Shown here one piece after another: positions 1 to 9,526 of a stretch of 64,000 nucleotides of DNA. The notes under the pieces were generated by a model. The model did no database searches and was not told where the DNA came from. It worked only from the letters and a program-made list of their open reading frames with translations. Source of the stretch: Leifsonia sp. 466MF (GTDB lineage Bacteria; Actinomycetota; Actinomycetes; Actinomycetales; Microbacteriaceae); NCBI RefSeq assembly GCF_900100265.1, contig NZ_LT629696.1:3286001-3350000 (forward strand). Direction: 5' to 3'. Both the position numbers and the translations under genes were made by a program. Position 1 is the first letter of the stretch, and each line of letters opens with the position of its first letter.

Positions 1-890
1 TCACGGTGAACGTGGGTGACGGCGTGCCGGAGGCGGTCACGGTGAACGCGTACGGTGTCCCGGCGACCGGGGCGGTCGGCGTTCCGGAGGTGATGGACGG
101 GCTCGATGTCGTGACGGGTGTGCCCGGCGGCGGGCATCCCGTCGGGGCCGTCACGGTGTTGGTGTCGAGGGTGACCGCCGCGTTGCTCGCCAGCAGGCGG
201 CCCACGATCGTCGCGCCGGTCGTCGCGGTGATGGACTGGTCGGCGAGCACGGTCCCGATGAACTGCGCGGCCGTGCCCAACGTCGCCGACGACCCGACCC
301 TCCAGAAGACGTTGCAGGCGGTCGCGCCGCCGGTCATCGTGATGTGCGTCGCCGATCCGATGGTCAACGTGCTGGCCGCCTGGAAGACCCACACCGATGA
401 CGCACTGCCGGCGAGGGTCAGCGCTCCGTTGTCCGCGAGCGAGAGCGCGCCGCCCGAATAGACGCCGGGTGTCAGCGACAACCCGTTGAGCTCGCCGATG
501 CCGGAGGTCGTCGGCGTGAGCCCGCTGGCGGTGTTGAAGGCCGTCGTCACGTCGCTCTGCGCCTGAGCTGCGACGGCGTCGGTCTGATGCAGGGTTCCGG
601 TGAACGTGCCGTCGGGAGCGCCCCCGAACCCGGTGATCGACGAGCCAGGAGACACGCCCACATCGCCGTCGACGACGGTCGGCCCGGTGTTCGTCACCTC
701 ACTCGCTCCGAGCACGCCGAAGGGCGCGGCAGTCCCGATGTCCACCGGCCCGTCGAGGGTGGTGTCCGCGTGCGCCGCAGCCGGGCCGAAGCACAGGGCG
801 AGCAGCGCCAGAAGAGCTGCCGCTGTCGCCCCGACGCCGATGCGCGCGCCGAAAGAACGTGAAGAAGAAGTGGATGTCGAATCGGCCACG
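1..890 (-). CDS. Secreted ice-binding-like (DUF3494) protein, C-terminus cut by window edge
   Basis: Reading the minus strand from a GTG at 890 gives a signal peptide (hydrophobic [19 protein letters not shown], cleavage near A-H-A) followed by a DUF3494 domain with typical pieces such as [29 protein letters not shown] and [17 protein letters not shown], then a Gly/Thr-rich beta-helix-like stretch ([18 protein letters not shown]). After [10 protein letters not shown] an Ig-like putative-adhesion repeat begins and runs off the left edge. DUF3494 proteins are secreted; some bind ice, but in mesophilic actinobacteria they are usually regarded as surface adhesins, so the substrate is open. No ATG is available in this frame and the ribosome site is weak, so the start is uncertain. 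The frame itself is secure from the family match. Confidence 0.75.
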
Positions 891-1021
891 AAGGCCCCCG
901 CCCGAATCGGGGGGTCCTGGCATACGACGAGATTCGTCTTCCATACCCCTTGCCGCGGAGTCTGACACACATCCGGGCCCGGTGCCGGATCCGGCCGAAC
1001 GGGGGGTGAGCGGTTTTCGGC

Positions 1022-1051
1022 TTGACGCCCGCTCCGCCGCCTGCCTATACT
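1022..1051 (+). promoter_or_regulatory. Promoter of the sugar ABC/glycosidase operon
   Basis: TTGACG at 1022-1027 and TATACT at 1046-1051 form good -35 and -10 hexamers with an 18 bp spacer. The predicted start of transcription (about 1058) falls inside the palindrome at 1056-1083, a layout expected for repression. Confidence 0.7.
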
Positions 1052-1055
1052 CCCA

Positions 1056-1083
1056 TTTACAACGTTGATTACATCGTTGTAAA
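1056..1083. promoter_or_regulatory. Operator-like perfect inverted repeat
   Basis: TTTACAACG (1056-1064) and CGTTGTAAA (1075-1083) are exact reverse complements separated by 10 bp. The site overlaps the predicted transcription start of the operon beginning at 1130. The ACAACG/CGTTGT core is in the style of LacI- or ROK-type operators of sugar operons. No cognate regulator gene is adjacent within the window, so the repressor is unknown. Confidence 0.65.
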
Positions 1084-1129
1084 CCCGATCCGATCGACGA
1101 TGAGCGGTCGGTCCCATGAGAGGCATTCA

Positions 1130-2389
1130 ATGAAGAAACTGCTCGCGACGCTGGCCGTCGCGGCCGGCGCTTCTCTCGCGCTGGCCGGCTGCTCCACCTC
1201 CCCCGGCTCCGCCGACTCCGGCCCCGTCACTCTCACCTTCTGGCACGGCTACACCGAAGCAGACGGCAAGGTGCTCGACGCGATCGTCGACGACTTCAAC
1301 AAGTCGCAGGACAAGATCACGATCAAGACCACGACCAAGACCTGGGCCGTCATCGGCGACACATTGCTCCCCGCGCTCTCCGCCAAGAAGGGGCCGGACA
1401 TCGTCGCGATGCCGGCCGAGACCCTCCCGGTGTACGCATCCAAGGGCGCGTTCGCCAAGCTCGACGACTTCTACGCGAGCAGCGCCACGAAGAGCGCGTC
1501 GCTGCGGCCCGCAGCGGTCGAGATGGAGAAGGTCGACGACTCCTACTACGGCATCCCGACCGGCTTCGTGCCGCTCTCCGTCATCTACAACAAGGCGCTC
1601 TTCGAGAAGGCCGGCATCACCGAGTTCCCGAAGACGTGGGACGAATGGGTCGCCGACGCCAAGAAGCTCACCGTCGACGAGAACGGCGACGGCACCCCCG
1701 AGCAGTACGGCCTGGCCCTCCCCGACCACGCGACCGTGGGCAACGGCGTCTGGGCGAGCCTGTTCTACGGCAACGGCGGGAAGATCGTCGACGGCTCGAA
1801 GTCGGTGCTCGACTCCTCCGAGAACGCCGAGACGCTGTCGTACTGGGCGAAGGCCGTCACCGCCGACAAGATCTCGCCGACGGGCCTCGACGGCGTCGCC
1901 TCCGACAAGCTCTTCTCCTCCGGCAAGGCCGCGATGGAGATCGGCGGACCGTGGATGGCGGGCGTCGCCACCGAGAACAAGATCGACTACGGCATCGCCG
2001 GCATCCCCGCCGGACCGAAGGGCGCCGCCGCCTCGGCGATCGGCATCTCGGCCGCGGTGACCGCACAGGCAGACGCGGCGAAGAAGGCTGCGGCGGAGAA
2101 GTTCTTCGCCTACTTCTTCACCAAGGAGGTCGCCACGAAGTGGTCGCTCGGCTCGGCGTGGCCGCCGCTGCGCACCGACATCCCCTCCTCCGACGTGTCG
2201 TCGAACCCGGTCGTGGCGACGCTCACCGACCTGGTCGGGGATGCGCGTCCCCTGCTCCCCGGCGTCGCCAACAGCACGGATGTCCTCTCGGCGGTCGACG
2301 AAGCGACGCAGAAGGCCCTCGCCGGCGGCGACCCGGATGCGTTGCTGAAGTCGGCATCCACCCAGGTGCAGCAGGCACTCGGCAAGTGA
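1130..2389 (+). CDS. Sugar ABC transporter substrate-binding lipoprotein
   Basis: A 419-residue extracytoplasmic solute-binding protein (family 1). It begins MKKLLATLAV with a lipobox ALAGC, lipidated Cys at residue 21, so it is tethered to the outer face of the membrane. The mature part starts VTLTFWHGYTEADGKVLD and contains the typical PLSVIYNKALFEKAGI hinge segment of maltose-type binding proteins. ATG at 1130 is preceded by GAGAGG at suitable distance; a longer upstream reading lacks a lipoprotein signal. It is the first gene of an operon with two permeases and a GH1-type glycosidase, so it probably delivers an oligosaccharide that the glycosidase then cuts. No ATPase gene is present, as is usual for actinobacterial importers sharing a common MsiK-type ATPase. 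Confidence 0.93.
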   Translation: MKKLLATLAVAAGASLALAGCSTSPGSADSGPVTLTFWHGYTEADGKVLDAIVDDFNKSQDKITIKTTTKTWAVIGDTLLPALSAKKGPDIVAMPAETLPVYASKGAFAKLDDFYASSATKSASLRPAAVEMEKVDDSYYGIPTGFVPLSVIYNKALFEKAGITEFPKTWDEWVADAKKLTVDENGDGTPEQYGLALPDHATVGNGVWASLFYGNGGKIVDGSKSVLDSSENAETLSYWAKAVTADKISPTGLDGVASDKLFSSGKAAMEIGGPWMAGVATENKIDYGIAGIPAGPKGAAASAIGISAAVTAQADAAKKAAAEKFFAYFFTKEVATKWSLGSAWPPLRTDIPSSDVSSNPVVATLTDLVGDARPLLPGVANSTDVLSAVDEATQKALAGGDPDALLKSASTQVQQALGK

Positions 2390-2396
2390 TCCACCC

Positions 2397-2425
2397 GGTG
2401 GACCGCCGCACCCCGGCGGTCCACC
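2397..2425 (+). promoter_or_regulatory. Intercistronic hairpin between binding protein and permease
   Basis: GGTGGACCGCCG (2397-2408) pairs perfectly with CGGCGGTCCACC (2414-2425) around a 5-base loop. It sits between the binding-protein stop and the next ATG at 2446 and has no T-run. Such hairpins often partly terminate or protect mRNA so that binding protein is made in excess over permeases; that role is inferred here. Confidence 0.65.
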
Positions 2426-2445
2426 ACCCTCTTCCGAAAGCGACC

Positions 2446-3396
2446 ATGACCACACTCACTCGCTCCCGCACGGGCCGCAGGCCGTATCGCCCGCCCGCCC
2501 CGCTCGGCGGCCGGCCGCGTTCGGGCCGCCGCCGCGGACCGATGGCCCTGCTCTTCATGCTCCCCGCGACGGTCGTCCTGATCGCCTTCGTGGGATGGCC
2601 GATGCTGTCGGCCCTGCGTCTCTCGTTCACGAACGCGAGCGGCTTCGGCCTGGAGGAGTGGGTGGGCTTCGACAACTACGTGCAGGTCTTCACCGACCCA
2701 CGCGTGCTCGCCACCCTCGGCAACACCGCGCTCTACACGGTGCTCTTCACCCCGACGGCGCTGATAGCGGCACTGCTGCTCGCGCTCCTCCTCACCAACC
2801 GCCGCCTGCTCGGTCGCGGCTTCTTCCGCACGGCACTGTTCCTCCCGTTCATCGTCTCCCTCGCCGTCGCCGCCTTCGCCTGGACGTACCTGCTCGACCC
2901 GCAGGTCGGCCTCCTCAACTACTGGCTGCGCAGCGTCGGCATCCAGCTCGGAAACGTGCTGCAGGATCCCGCGCTCGCCATGCCGACCGTCGTGCTCGTG
3001 GCCATCTGGAAGAGCTTCGGCTTCTACATGGTGATCTTCATCGCCGGTCTGCAGGAGATCCCCGAGTCGCTGTACGAGGCGGCGAAGATCGACGGCGCGG
3101 GAGCCTGGCGGCGCTTCATCAGCATCACCCTCCCCCAGCTCAGCAACACCCTCGCGTTCGTCGTCGTGTTCGCGATGATCGCCGCCCTCCAGGCCTTCGA
3201 CCAGATCTACGTCATGACGGGCGGCGGTCCGTACCGTTCGACGCAGACCGTCGTCATGGAGATCTACCAGGAGGGCTTCAAGAAGCTCGACCTCGGGCTC
3301 GCGACAGCGCTCTCCTACGTGCTGCTGGCCGCGACCCTCATCCTCAGCCTCATCCAGTTCCGCTTCTTCGGACGCCGTGAGAAGGACCTCGCATGA
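2446..3396 (+). CDS. Sugar ABC transporter permease (UgpA/MalF type)
   Basis: A 316-residue inner-membrane permease. A basic, Pro/Arg-rich N-terminus of about 35 residues is followed by six hydrophobic segments, starting with ALLFMLPATVVLIAFVGWP. The cytoplasmic EAA loop is visible as ESLYEAAKIDGAGAWRRF, which contacts the ATPase. ATG at 2446 follows the binding-protein gene after a 56 bp gap that holds a strong hairpin. It overlaps the next permease by ATGA, indicating translational coupling. It should pair with the product of 3393-4277 to form the channel. Confidence 0.92.
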   Translation: MTTLTRSRTGRRPYRPPAPLGGRPRSGRRRGPMALLFMLPATVVLIAFVGWPMLSALRLSFTNASGFGLEEWVGFDNYVQVFTDPRVLATLGNTALYTVLFTPTALIAALLLALLLTNRRLLGRGFFRTALFLPFIVSLAVAAFAWTYLLDPQVGLLNYWLRSVGIQLGNVLQDPALAMPTVVLVAIWKSFGFYMVIFIAGLQEIPESLYEAAKIDGAGAWRRFISITLPQLSNTLAFVVVFAMIAALQAFDQIYVMTGGGPYRSTQTVVMEIYQEGFKKLDLGLATALSYVLLAATLILSLIQFRFFGRREKDLA

Positions 3397-4277
3397 CCGC
3401 CACCCTCGCCCCCGCTGCGCCGGCCCGGGCCGCAACTACGACCCGCCGCCGGCGCGTCGGCCGCACCGCAGAGCGCTGGCTGCTCTTCGCCGCCGCCCTT
3501 GTGCTGACCGCCATCGTGCTGCTCCCCGTGATCGTGATCGTCCTCACGGCGTTCAAGCCGGCGTCCGAGATCAACGCCTATCCGCCGACACTGCTCCCCG
3601 GTACGTGGACGCTGGACAACTTCACCAAGATCTTCAGCGACCTCCCGTTCGGGCGGCTCTTCCTCAACAGCCTCGTCTTCGCGGGCGGGGTGACGGTCTT
3701 CGCCCTCGTCTTCGACTCGCTCGCGGCCTACGCCCTCGCCCGCATCGACTTCCGCGGCAGCAGGGTCGTGCTGATCGTGATCGTGGCCAGCCTGATGATC
3801 CCGTTCCAGGCGACGCTCATCCCCGTCTACCAGCTGGTGGCGCAGCTCGGGTGGGTCAACACGTTCGCCGGGCTGATCATCCCGCGGGCGGCCGACGCTT
3901 TCGGCATCTTCTTCCTGCGCCAGTTCTTCATCGCCCTCCCCCGCGACCTCGACAACGCGGCGCGGATCGACGGAGCCGGCGAGTTCCGCATCTTCCGCAG
4001 CATCGTGCTCCCGAACGCCGTCCCGGCCCTCCTCACGCTCGCCATCTTCACCTTCGTGAACAACTGGAACGACCTGCTCTGGCCGCTCGTCTTCACCACG
4101 TCGCCGGAGATGGGCACGATCACGTCGGGCCTCACCCTGCTGACCGGGCCGAGCGGCATCATCCCCTACGGCACGATGATGGCCGGATCGCTCATCGCGG
4201 TCCTGCCGCTCGCCGTCATGTTCCTGATCATGCAGCGCCGCTTCATCGAGAGCGTCGCGACCACGGGGCTCAAGTGA
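3393..4277 (+). CDS. Sugar ABC transporter permease (UgpE/MalG type)
   Basis: A 294-residue membrane protein with six predicted spans, beginning WLLFAAALVLTAIVLLPVIV. The EAA-like loop reads DLDNAARIDGAGEFRIFRSI. The family is the second half of carbohydrate importers (CUT1). The start overlaps the stop of the preceding permease (ATGA), and its own stop overlaps a GTG start of the glycosidase gene (GTGA), so three genes are translationally coupled. Confidence 0.93.
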   Translation: MTATLAPAAPARAATTTRRRRVGRTAERWLLFAAALVLTAIVLLPVIVIVLTAFKPASEINAYPPTLLPGTWTLDNFTKIFSDLPFGRLFLNSLVFAGGVTVFALVFDSLAAYALARIDFRGSRVVLIVIVASLMIPFQATLIPVYQLVAQLGWVNTFAGLIIPRAADAFGIFFLRQFFIALPRDLDNAARIDGAGEFRIFRSIVLPNAVPALLTLAIFTFVNNWNDLLWPLVFTTSPEMGTITSGLTLLTGPSGIIPYGTMMAGSLIAVLPLAVMFLIMQRRFIESVATTGLK

Positions 4278-5557
4278 CGTCCCCGCGCTGGTTCGAGGAC
4301 GGCCGCCTGCACCTCGGACTCGGGATCGAGGACACCTTCGTGCCGCAGGAGCGGCCCGGCGAGCGCGCCATCGACGAGTACGAGCTCACCGAGCACTACG
4401 ACCGGTACCGCGAGGACTTCGCCCTCGCGGCGGGCGTCGGCGCCGAGGTGCTGCGCTGGGGCGTTCCCTGGTACCGGATCGCGCCGGAGCCCGGCCGCTG
4501 GGACTGGGACTGGACCGACCGGGCGGTGGATGCGCTGCTCGGCGCCGGCCTCCGGCCGATCATCGACCTGCTGCACTACGGCACCCCCACCTGGCTGGCC
4601 GACCAGTTCGCCTCGCCGGACTACCCGCAGCATGTCGCCGAGTTCGCGGACCGCTTCGGCGAGCGCTACGGCGACCGGGTCGTGGACTACACGCCGGTGA
4701 ACGAGCCGGTCATCCACGCGCTGTTCTCCGGGGAGTACGGCTACTGGCCGCCCTACCGGACCGGCGCCGAGGGCTTCGCCACCATCGCCGCGAACCTGGC
4801 GCGCGGCTTCGTGCTCAGCCAGGAGGCGCTGGCCGCCCGCATCGGCGACCGCGCGACCTTCGTGCACGTCGACGCCGCCATTAGCTACGTCGGAGACGAC
4901 ACCGCACCGGAACACCACGCGGAGGCCGAGCGGCTGCGCCACCAGGTGCACCTGGTCGAGGACCTCGTCACCGGCCGGGTCGACGACGCCCACCCGCTGC
5001 GCGACCGGCTCGCCCCGGCGGTCACGGACGCCGAGCTGGACTGGTTCGCCGCCCACGCCGTGCGCCCCGACATCATGGGCGTCAACTACTACCCGCGCCA
5101 CTCCACCGAGCTGTTCGAGGCGGGCGTCCGGCACGGCGGCGGCTTCGCCGACCCGCGGCCGAGCGTCGACCGCGGAACGCAGGGCCTCCGCGAGGCGCTC
5201 GAGCGGTTCGCCTCGCGGTACGGCGCCCCGGTGATGGTCACCGAGACGTGCGTGACGGGAACGGTCGAGGAGCGCATCCACTGGCTGGATGAGTCGCTCG
5301 CCCTCGTGGAGAGCATGCGGTCCGAGGGCGAGCCGGTGGTCGGGTACGTCTGGTGGCCGCTGTTCGACATGTACGAGTGGACGTGGCGGCACAGCGACCG
5401 GCCGCGCGCCGACCACCTGCTGACCATGGGGCTCCACGACCTGGTCGAGTCGCCCGCCGGGTTGCTGCGGCGGCCGAACCCGGTCGCCGACCGCTTCCGC
5501 GAGTACGCCGCCCGGCTCGCCCCTCTGCCTGCCGATGACGTCAGCCTGCTGACCTGA
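4274..5557 (+). CDS. Glycoside hydrolase family 1-like glycosidase, cytoplasmic
   Basis: A 427-residue (beta/alpha)8 glycosidase. Acid/base motif VNEP has E144, and the nucleophile is probably E324 in VMVTETCVTG, where classical GH1 has ITENG. The N-terminal FLWG-type motif is replaced by RLHLGLGIEDTFVP, so this is a divergent GH1-like branch. There is no signal peptide, so it should act on imported oligosaccharide in the cytoplasm. The GTG start at 4274 overlaps the permease stop (GTGA) and puts the family sequence right at the N-terminus. Substrate cannot be read from sequence; a beta-linked sugar is likely. Confidence 0.85.
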   Translation: MTSPRWFEDGRLHLGLGIEDTFVPQERPGERAIDEYELTEHYDRYREDFALAAGVGAEVLRWGVPWYRIAPEPGRWDWDWTDRAVDALLGAGLRPIIDLLHYGTPTWLADQFASPDYPQHVAEFADRFGERYGDRVVDYTPVNEPVIHALFSGEYGYWPPYRTGAEGFATIAANLARGFVLSQEALAARIGDRATFVHVDAAISYVGDDTAPEHHAEAERLRHQVHLVEDLVTGRVDDAHPLRDRLAPAVTDAELDWFAAHAVRPDIMGVNYYPRHSTELFEAGVRHGGGFADPRPSVDRGTQGLREALERFASRYGAPVMVTETCVTGTVEERIHWLDESLALVESMRSEGEPVVGYVWWPLFDMYEWTWRHSDRPRADHLLTMGLHDLVESPAGLLRRPNPVADRFREYAARLAPLPADDVSLLT

Positions 5558-5640
5558 CGTCCAGACGTGACGACGAGCCCGACGTCGTGACGGCCCGCCC
5601 GCGCCCGCGGACGGGTCACCAGTGAGAGAAGGAACCGACA

Positions 5641-7755
5641 ATGTTTCCATCACGCACCACATCGGGCACGTCGCAGCGGCGACGACTCCGGGCACTCGCC
5701 GTGGCCGGCGCCGTCGCCGGCGCACTCGTCGCGACGACGCTGACCGCCGCGCCCGCCTCCGCCGTGACGACCGGCAACGGATCGCTCGTCTACTCCCCCG
5801 CCGCCGGCACGTCGTTCAACCCGGAGGGCGGCCGCGCGGCCGGAACGACGTACGCGAAGAACATCGTGCTCAAGAACAGCGGGGCGGCGAACGGCACCCA
5901 ACTGGTCACCTACGACCAGCTCGTGCTCGTGAACGGCGTGCAGGTCTACCCGATCTACCGCAGTACCGACGACGGGACCAGCTGGACCCACGTCACGGAC
6001 GTCGTGCCGAGCGCGACGTTCCCGACGCTGACCCGCACCTCCCAGCCGTTCCTGTTCGAGGTCTCGCAGGCGACGGGCGGGCTGGCCGCCGGCACCATCC
6101 TGCTCGCCGGGATGATCATGCCGGAGGACCGCTCGAGCAGCCGCCTGGTCGTCTACAAGAGCACGAACCAGGGCACGTCGTGGTCGTATCTGAGCACCAT
6201 CGACACCGGCGGGCCCGCCGTCTACGACCCGAGCCCGACCTCCACGACCTCGACCGTGTGGGAGCCGTCGCTGGCCATCGACGGGCAGGGCGGCCTGGTC
6301 GCCTACTTCTCGGACGAGCGGCAGAAGGCGAGCGGCGTCCTGCAGGCGGTGTCGTATCGGCGGTCCACCGACGGCGGCGCGACCTGGGGTGCTGAGTCGA
6401 ACGTGTCGGCCCCGAACAACCAGTCCGACCGGCCCGGCATGATCACGGTGACCAAGCTCCCCGACGGCCGCTACCTCGCCACGTTCGAGGTGGTCAACCG
6501 GCCGTCGCAGACCAAGAACACCGCGCCGGTGTACTTCAAGACGTCCCCCGACGGCCTGAACTGGTCGCCGACGACCAGCATCGGCACGCCCATCACTCTC
6601 GCCAACGGTCGCGGCATCGGATCGTCGCCGTATGTGAAGTGGGTCCCGGGCGGCGGGCCGAAGGGGATGGTCGTCGTCGCATCCAAGTGGTCGCTGGATG
6701 CCACGGGCACCATCGACGGCGGTCAGAACTTCTACGTCAACTACAACCTCGGCGACGGGCCGTGGGAGCGACTTCCGATGGCGGTCACGTACGACGGACC
6801 GGACGCCGAAGGCGGCACCTTCAGCGGCTTCGCCCAGAGCATCGACTACTCGGTGGACGGCCGCACGCTGTACCAGGCGACCAACGTCGAGAACCTCACG
6901 ACCACCTACAACGACATCCGTGTCGGCTCCATCCCGCTGGACGCCCAGCAGTACGAGGCCGAGAAGGCCGCCCGCACATCGGACACCTCCCTCGTCACGG
7001 ATCCGGATGCGTCGAACGGCAGCAAGGTCGGCAACATCAACAACACGACCAGCTCGGTGACCTTCACCGTGCGGGTCCCGTCGGCCGGCTCGTACACGAT
7101 GAACGTCCGCTACGACAACGGAACGGGCGCGGCATCGACGCACAACGTCAGCGTCAACGGCGGCACCGCATCCACCCTCAGCTACCCGGCGACGGTGAAC
7201 TGGGGACGCTACGGCTGGGTGCAGAAGACGGTCACGCTGAACGCGGGCGCGAACACGATCGCATTCACGAAGGGCACCTCGTTCGCCGAGCTCGACGCCA
7301 TCCAGCTGTACAAGCCGGGGACCGCCCTGGATCCGCAGTTCCGCGTCGTGAACCGCAACAGCGGCAAGTACCTGGAGATCGCGAGTGCGTCCCTGGCGGA
7401 CGGCGCGGGAGCCGGGCAGTGGGGTGACACCGGCAACGCGTGCCAGGTGTGGAACGTGCACCCGGTGTCGAACGGCCTCCAGCTGTTCAATGTGAACAGC
7501 GGCAAGCTGCTCGAGATCCCCGGCGCTCAGACCGCAGACGGTGTGCGGGCGGCGCAGTGGGGTCCGACCGGCAACGCCACGCAGGTGTGGTCGCCGAGCA
7601 CCTCGGGCGGCTGGTGGACGCTGACGAACGCGAACAGCGGCAAGCCGCTCGAGATCGCCGGATCGTCGACGGCCGACGGCGCCTTCGCCCAGCAGCGCAC
7701 CGCCGACGGCAGTGCGACGCAGCAGTGGCGGCTCGTGCGCGAGGGCATCCAGTAG
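5641..7755 (+). CDS. Secreted sialidase-fold (BNR propeller) protein with CBM35/6-like and ricin-type modules
   Basis: A 704-residue secreted protein. Signal peptide 1-41 ends APASA. Residues ~45-430 form a sialidase-like six-bladed propeller with Asp-box-like pieces ([31 protein letters not shown]). Residues ~436-560 are a beta-sandwich CBM (CBM6/35 style; YEAEKA start, [10 protein letters not shown]). Residues ~563-704 are a ricin-type beta-trefoil (CBM13) with repeated NSGKxLEI and QVW/QQW motifs. The fold fits GH33-like sialidases or GH93 exo-arabinanases; the sequence does not decide, and the arabinan-type option is a guess from actinobacterial architecture. A purine-rich AGAAGGA precedes the ATG. 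It probably releases sugars outside the cell for the upstream importer. Confidence 0.8.
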   Translation: MFPSRTTSGTSQRRRLRALAVAGAVAGALVATTLTAAPASAVTTGNGSLVYSPAAGTSFNPEGGRAAGTTYAKNIVLKNSGAANGTQLVTYDQLVLVNGVQVYPIYRSTDDGTSWTHVTDVVPSATFPTLTRTSQPFLFEVSQATGGLAAGTILLAGMIMPEDRSSSRLVVYKSTNQGTSWSYLSTIDTGGPAVYDPSPTSTTSTVWEPSLAIDGQGGLVAYFSDERQKASGVLQAVSYRRSTDGGATWGAESNVSAPNNQSDRPGMITVTKLPDGRYLATFEVVNRPSQTKNTAPVYFKTSPDGLNWSPTTSIGTPITLANGRGIGSSPYVKWVPGGGPKGMVVVASKWSLDATGTIDGGQNFYVNYNLGDGPWERLPMAVTYDGPDAEGGTFSGFAQSIDYSVDGRTLYQATNVENLTTTYNDIRVGSIPLDAQQYEAEKAARTSDTSLVTDPDASNGSKVGNINNTTSSVTFTVRVPSAGSYTMNVRYDNGTGAASTHNVSVNGGTASTLSYPATVNWGRYGWVQKTVTLNAGANTIAFTKGTSFAELDAIQLYKPGTALDPQFRVVNRNSGKYLEIASASLADGAGAGQWGDTGNACQVWNVHPVSNGLQLFNVNSGKLLEIPGAQTADGVRAAQWGPTGNATQVWSPSTSGGWWTLTNANSGKPLEIAGSSTADGAFAQQRTADGSATQQWRLVREGIQ

Positions 7756-7766
7756 TCCATCCGACC

Positions 7767-7797
7767 GGGGCGACGGCGATCGGGCCGCCGTCGCCCC
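7767..7797 (+). terminator. Strong hairpin after the propeller gene
   Basis: GGGGCGACGGCG (7767-7778) and CGCCGTCGCCCC (7786-7797) form a perfect 12 bp stem with a 7-base loop just after the stop at 7755. There is no long T-run, which is common for actinobacterial terminators. It closes the operon that starts at 1130. Confidence 0.75.
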
Positions 7798-7870
7798 TCC
7801 CGGCGCGTCGACTCTTCGAGTGCTCGGCGCGGATCACGTCCGGCGAGGCGCCGCCTGCCAGACTCGCTGC

Positions 7871-8977
7871 GTGGGGACCCTACTTACGGCGGGCGGTCTC
7901 GCCCTCGCCTTCTCGCTCTTCCTGACGCCGCTCTTCATCCGATTGTTCCGACGGCTGGAGTGGGGGCAGTTCATCCGGGACGACGGACCCCAGTCGCATC
8001 ACGTCAAGCGCGGGACCCCGACGATGGGCGGCATCGTCTTCATCCTGGCGACGCTCTTCGGGTTCTTCGTGTCCGCCCTCCTCAACGGCGGGGACGGCAT
8101 CTCCCCGTCGTCGCTCCTGGTGCTGCTGATGTTCGTCGGCATGGCGGCGGTCGGGTTCATCGACGACTTCCTGAAGGTGCACCACCAGCGCAGCCTCGGA
8201 CTCGGCGGATGGGCGAAGATCGCGGGGCAGGCGATCGTCGCGACCGCGTTCGCCGTGCTCGCACTCCAGTTCCCCACCGCCGACGGCACGACGCCGGCAT
8301 CCATGGCCGTCTCGGCGATCCGCGACATCCCCGCACTCGACTTCGCCCGGATCGCCACCGTGGTGCCCGTGGTCGGCTTCGTCCTCTACCTGGTCTGGAT
8401 CAACCTCCTGGCGTCGGCGACCACCAACGGCGTGAACCTCGCGGACGGTCTGGACGGACTGGCGACGGGCGCATCGGTCCTCGCGATCGGCTCGTACACG
8501 CTGATCGGCTTCTGGCAGTTCAACCAGTCCTGCTTCAACCCCAACATCAACCCGGCGAACGTGGCCAAGTGCTATCCGACGAGCGACCCGCTGTCTCTGG
8601 CCATCGTCGCTGCGGCGATCTGCGGCGCTCTGGTCGGGTTCCTCTGGTGGAACACCAGTCCCGCCAAGATCATCATGGGAGACACCGGCGCGCTCGGTCT
8701 CGGCGGAGCGCTGTGCGCCCTCGCGATCCTCACCCACACCGAACTGCTCCTGATCCTCATCGGCGGCCTCTTCGTCATCGAGGCGGGCTCGGTCATCGTC
8801 CAGCGCGCGTACTTCAAGGCGACCCACGGCAGGCGTCTCTTCCCGATGACGCCGATCCACCACAGCTTCGAGCTGAAGGGATGGCCCGAGGTCACGATCG
8901 TCGTGCGGTTCTGGATCATCGCGGGCGTGCTGATCGCCGTCGGCGTCGGGTCGTTCTACTTCGAGTGGCTCGCCTAG
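7871..8977 (+). CDS. mraY: MraY-type phospho-N-acetylmuramoyl-pentapeptide transferase
   Basis: A 368-residue polytopic membrane enzyme of the PNPT superfamily that moves phospho-MurNAc-pentapeptide from UDP to undecaprenyl phosphate (lipid I synthesis). Motifs: IDDFLK with D98/D99, [16 protein letters not shown] (186-200), [10 protein letters not shown] with D271. The C-terminal loop reads [14 protein letters not shown], where MraY normally has three histidines; the third is Ser332 here. GTG at 7871 gives the family N-terminus; there is no ribosome site, but CAGACT at 7859-7864 could be a -10 for a leaderless message. The gene stands outside any cell-division (dcw) cluster, so it may be a second copy. 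Confidence 0.85.
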   Translation: MGTLLTAGGLALAFSLFLTPLFIRLFRRLEWGQFIRDDGPQSHHVKRGTPTMGGIVFILATLFGFFVSALLNGGDGISPSSLLVLLMFVGMAAVGFIDDFLKVHHQRSLGLGGWAKIAGQAIVATAFAVLALQFPTADGTTPASMAVSAIRDIPALDFARIATVVPVVGFVLYLVWINLLASATTNGVNLADGLDGLATGASVLAIGSYTLIGFWQFNQSCFNPNINPANVAKCYPTSDPLSLAIVAAAICGALVGFLWWNTSPAKIIMGDTGALGLGGALCALAILTHTELLLILIGGLFVIEAGSVIVQRAYFKATHGRRLFPMTPIHHSFELKGWPEVTIVVRFWIIAGVLIAVGVGSFYFEWLA

Positions 8978-8998
8978 CGCGTGCGGTTGACTGATCCC

Positions 8999-9517
8999 AT
9001 GCGCGAGCAGGCACTCTTCCTCAACGGCACGGTCGGCGTCGGCAAGAGCACGGCGGCGGATGCGGTCAGCGCGCTCCTGATCGAGCGCGGCGTCCCGCAC
9101 GCGATCATCGATCTGGACGCACTCCGCGCGGGCTGGCCAGCCCCGGAGGGCGACCCGTTCAACTCCGCGCTGGAGCTCGCGAACCTCCGCCCGGTCGCTG
9201 CCAACCACCGCGCTGCGGGCGCTCAGGTCCTCATCCTCCCCGGCGTCATCGAGGACGCCGCAGAGCTGCCCCGCTATCGCGACGCACTCGGCGGACTCCC
9301 TCTCACGGTCGTCCGCCTCACCGTCGACCCGGTGATCGGCGAGGCCCGGCTGCGCGCACGGCACCGCGACGACGACTTGGCGGCCGCCTGGCACCTGCAC
9401 CGCTTCGGAGAGTTGGATGCGGTGCTCGACGCGGCGCGCATCCCCGGTCCGGTGGTGGACACGAGCCGGCTCACGCCCCGCGAGGCGGCGGCGCGGGTGC
9501 TCGACGGCGCGCTCTGA
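8999..9517 (+). CDS. P-loop kinase-like protein
   Basis: A 172-residue AAA_33/nucleoside-kinase-like protein. Walker A is GTVGVGKST (10-18), followed by a small-molecule-kinase type fold with IIDLDALRAGWP and a late VVDTSR strand. The substrate is not evident. ATG at 8999 places the P-loop at the normal distance from the N-terminus; a GTG at 8981 would add six residues. It lies 21 bp after the mraY stop and could be cotranscribed, and it is convergent with the aldo/keto reductase gene. Confidence 0.7.
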   Translation: MREQALFLNGTVGVGKSTAADAVSALLIERGVPHAIIDLDALRAGWPAPEGDPFNSALELANLRPVAANHRAAGAQVLILPGVIEDAAELPRYRDALGGLPLTVVRLTVDPVIGEARLRARHRDDDLAAAWHLHRFGELDAVLDAARIPGPVVDTSRLTPREAAARVLDGAL

Positions 9518-9526
9518 CCGTGGGGA

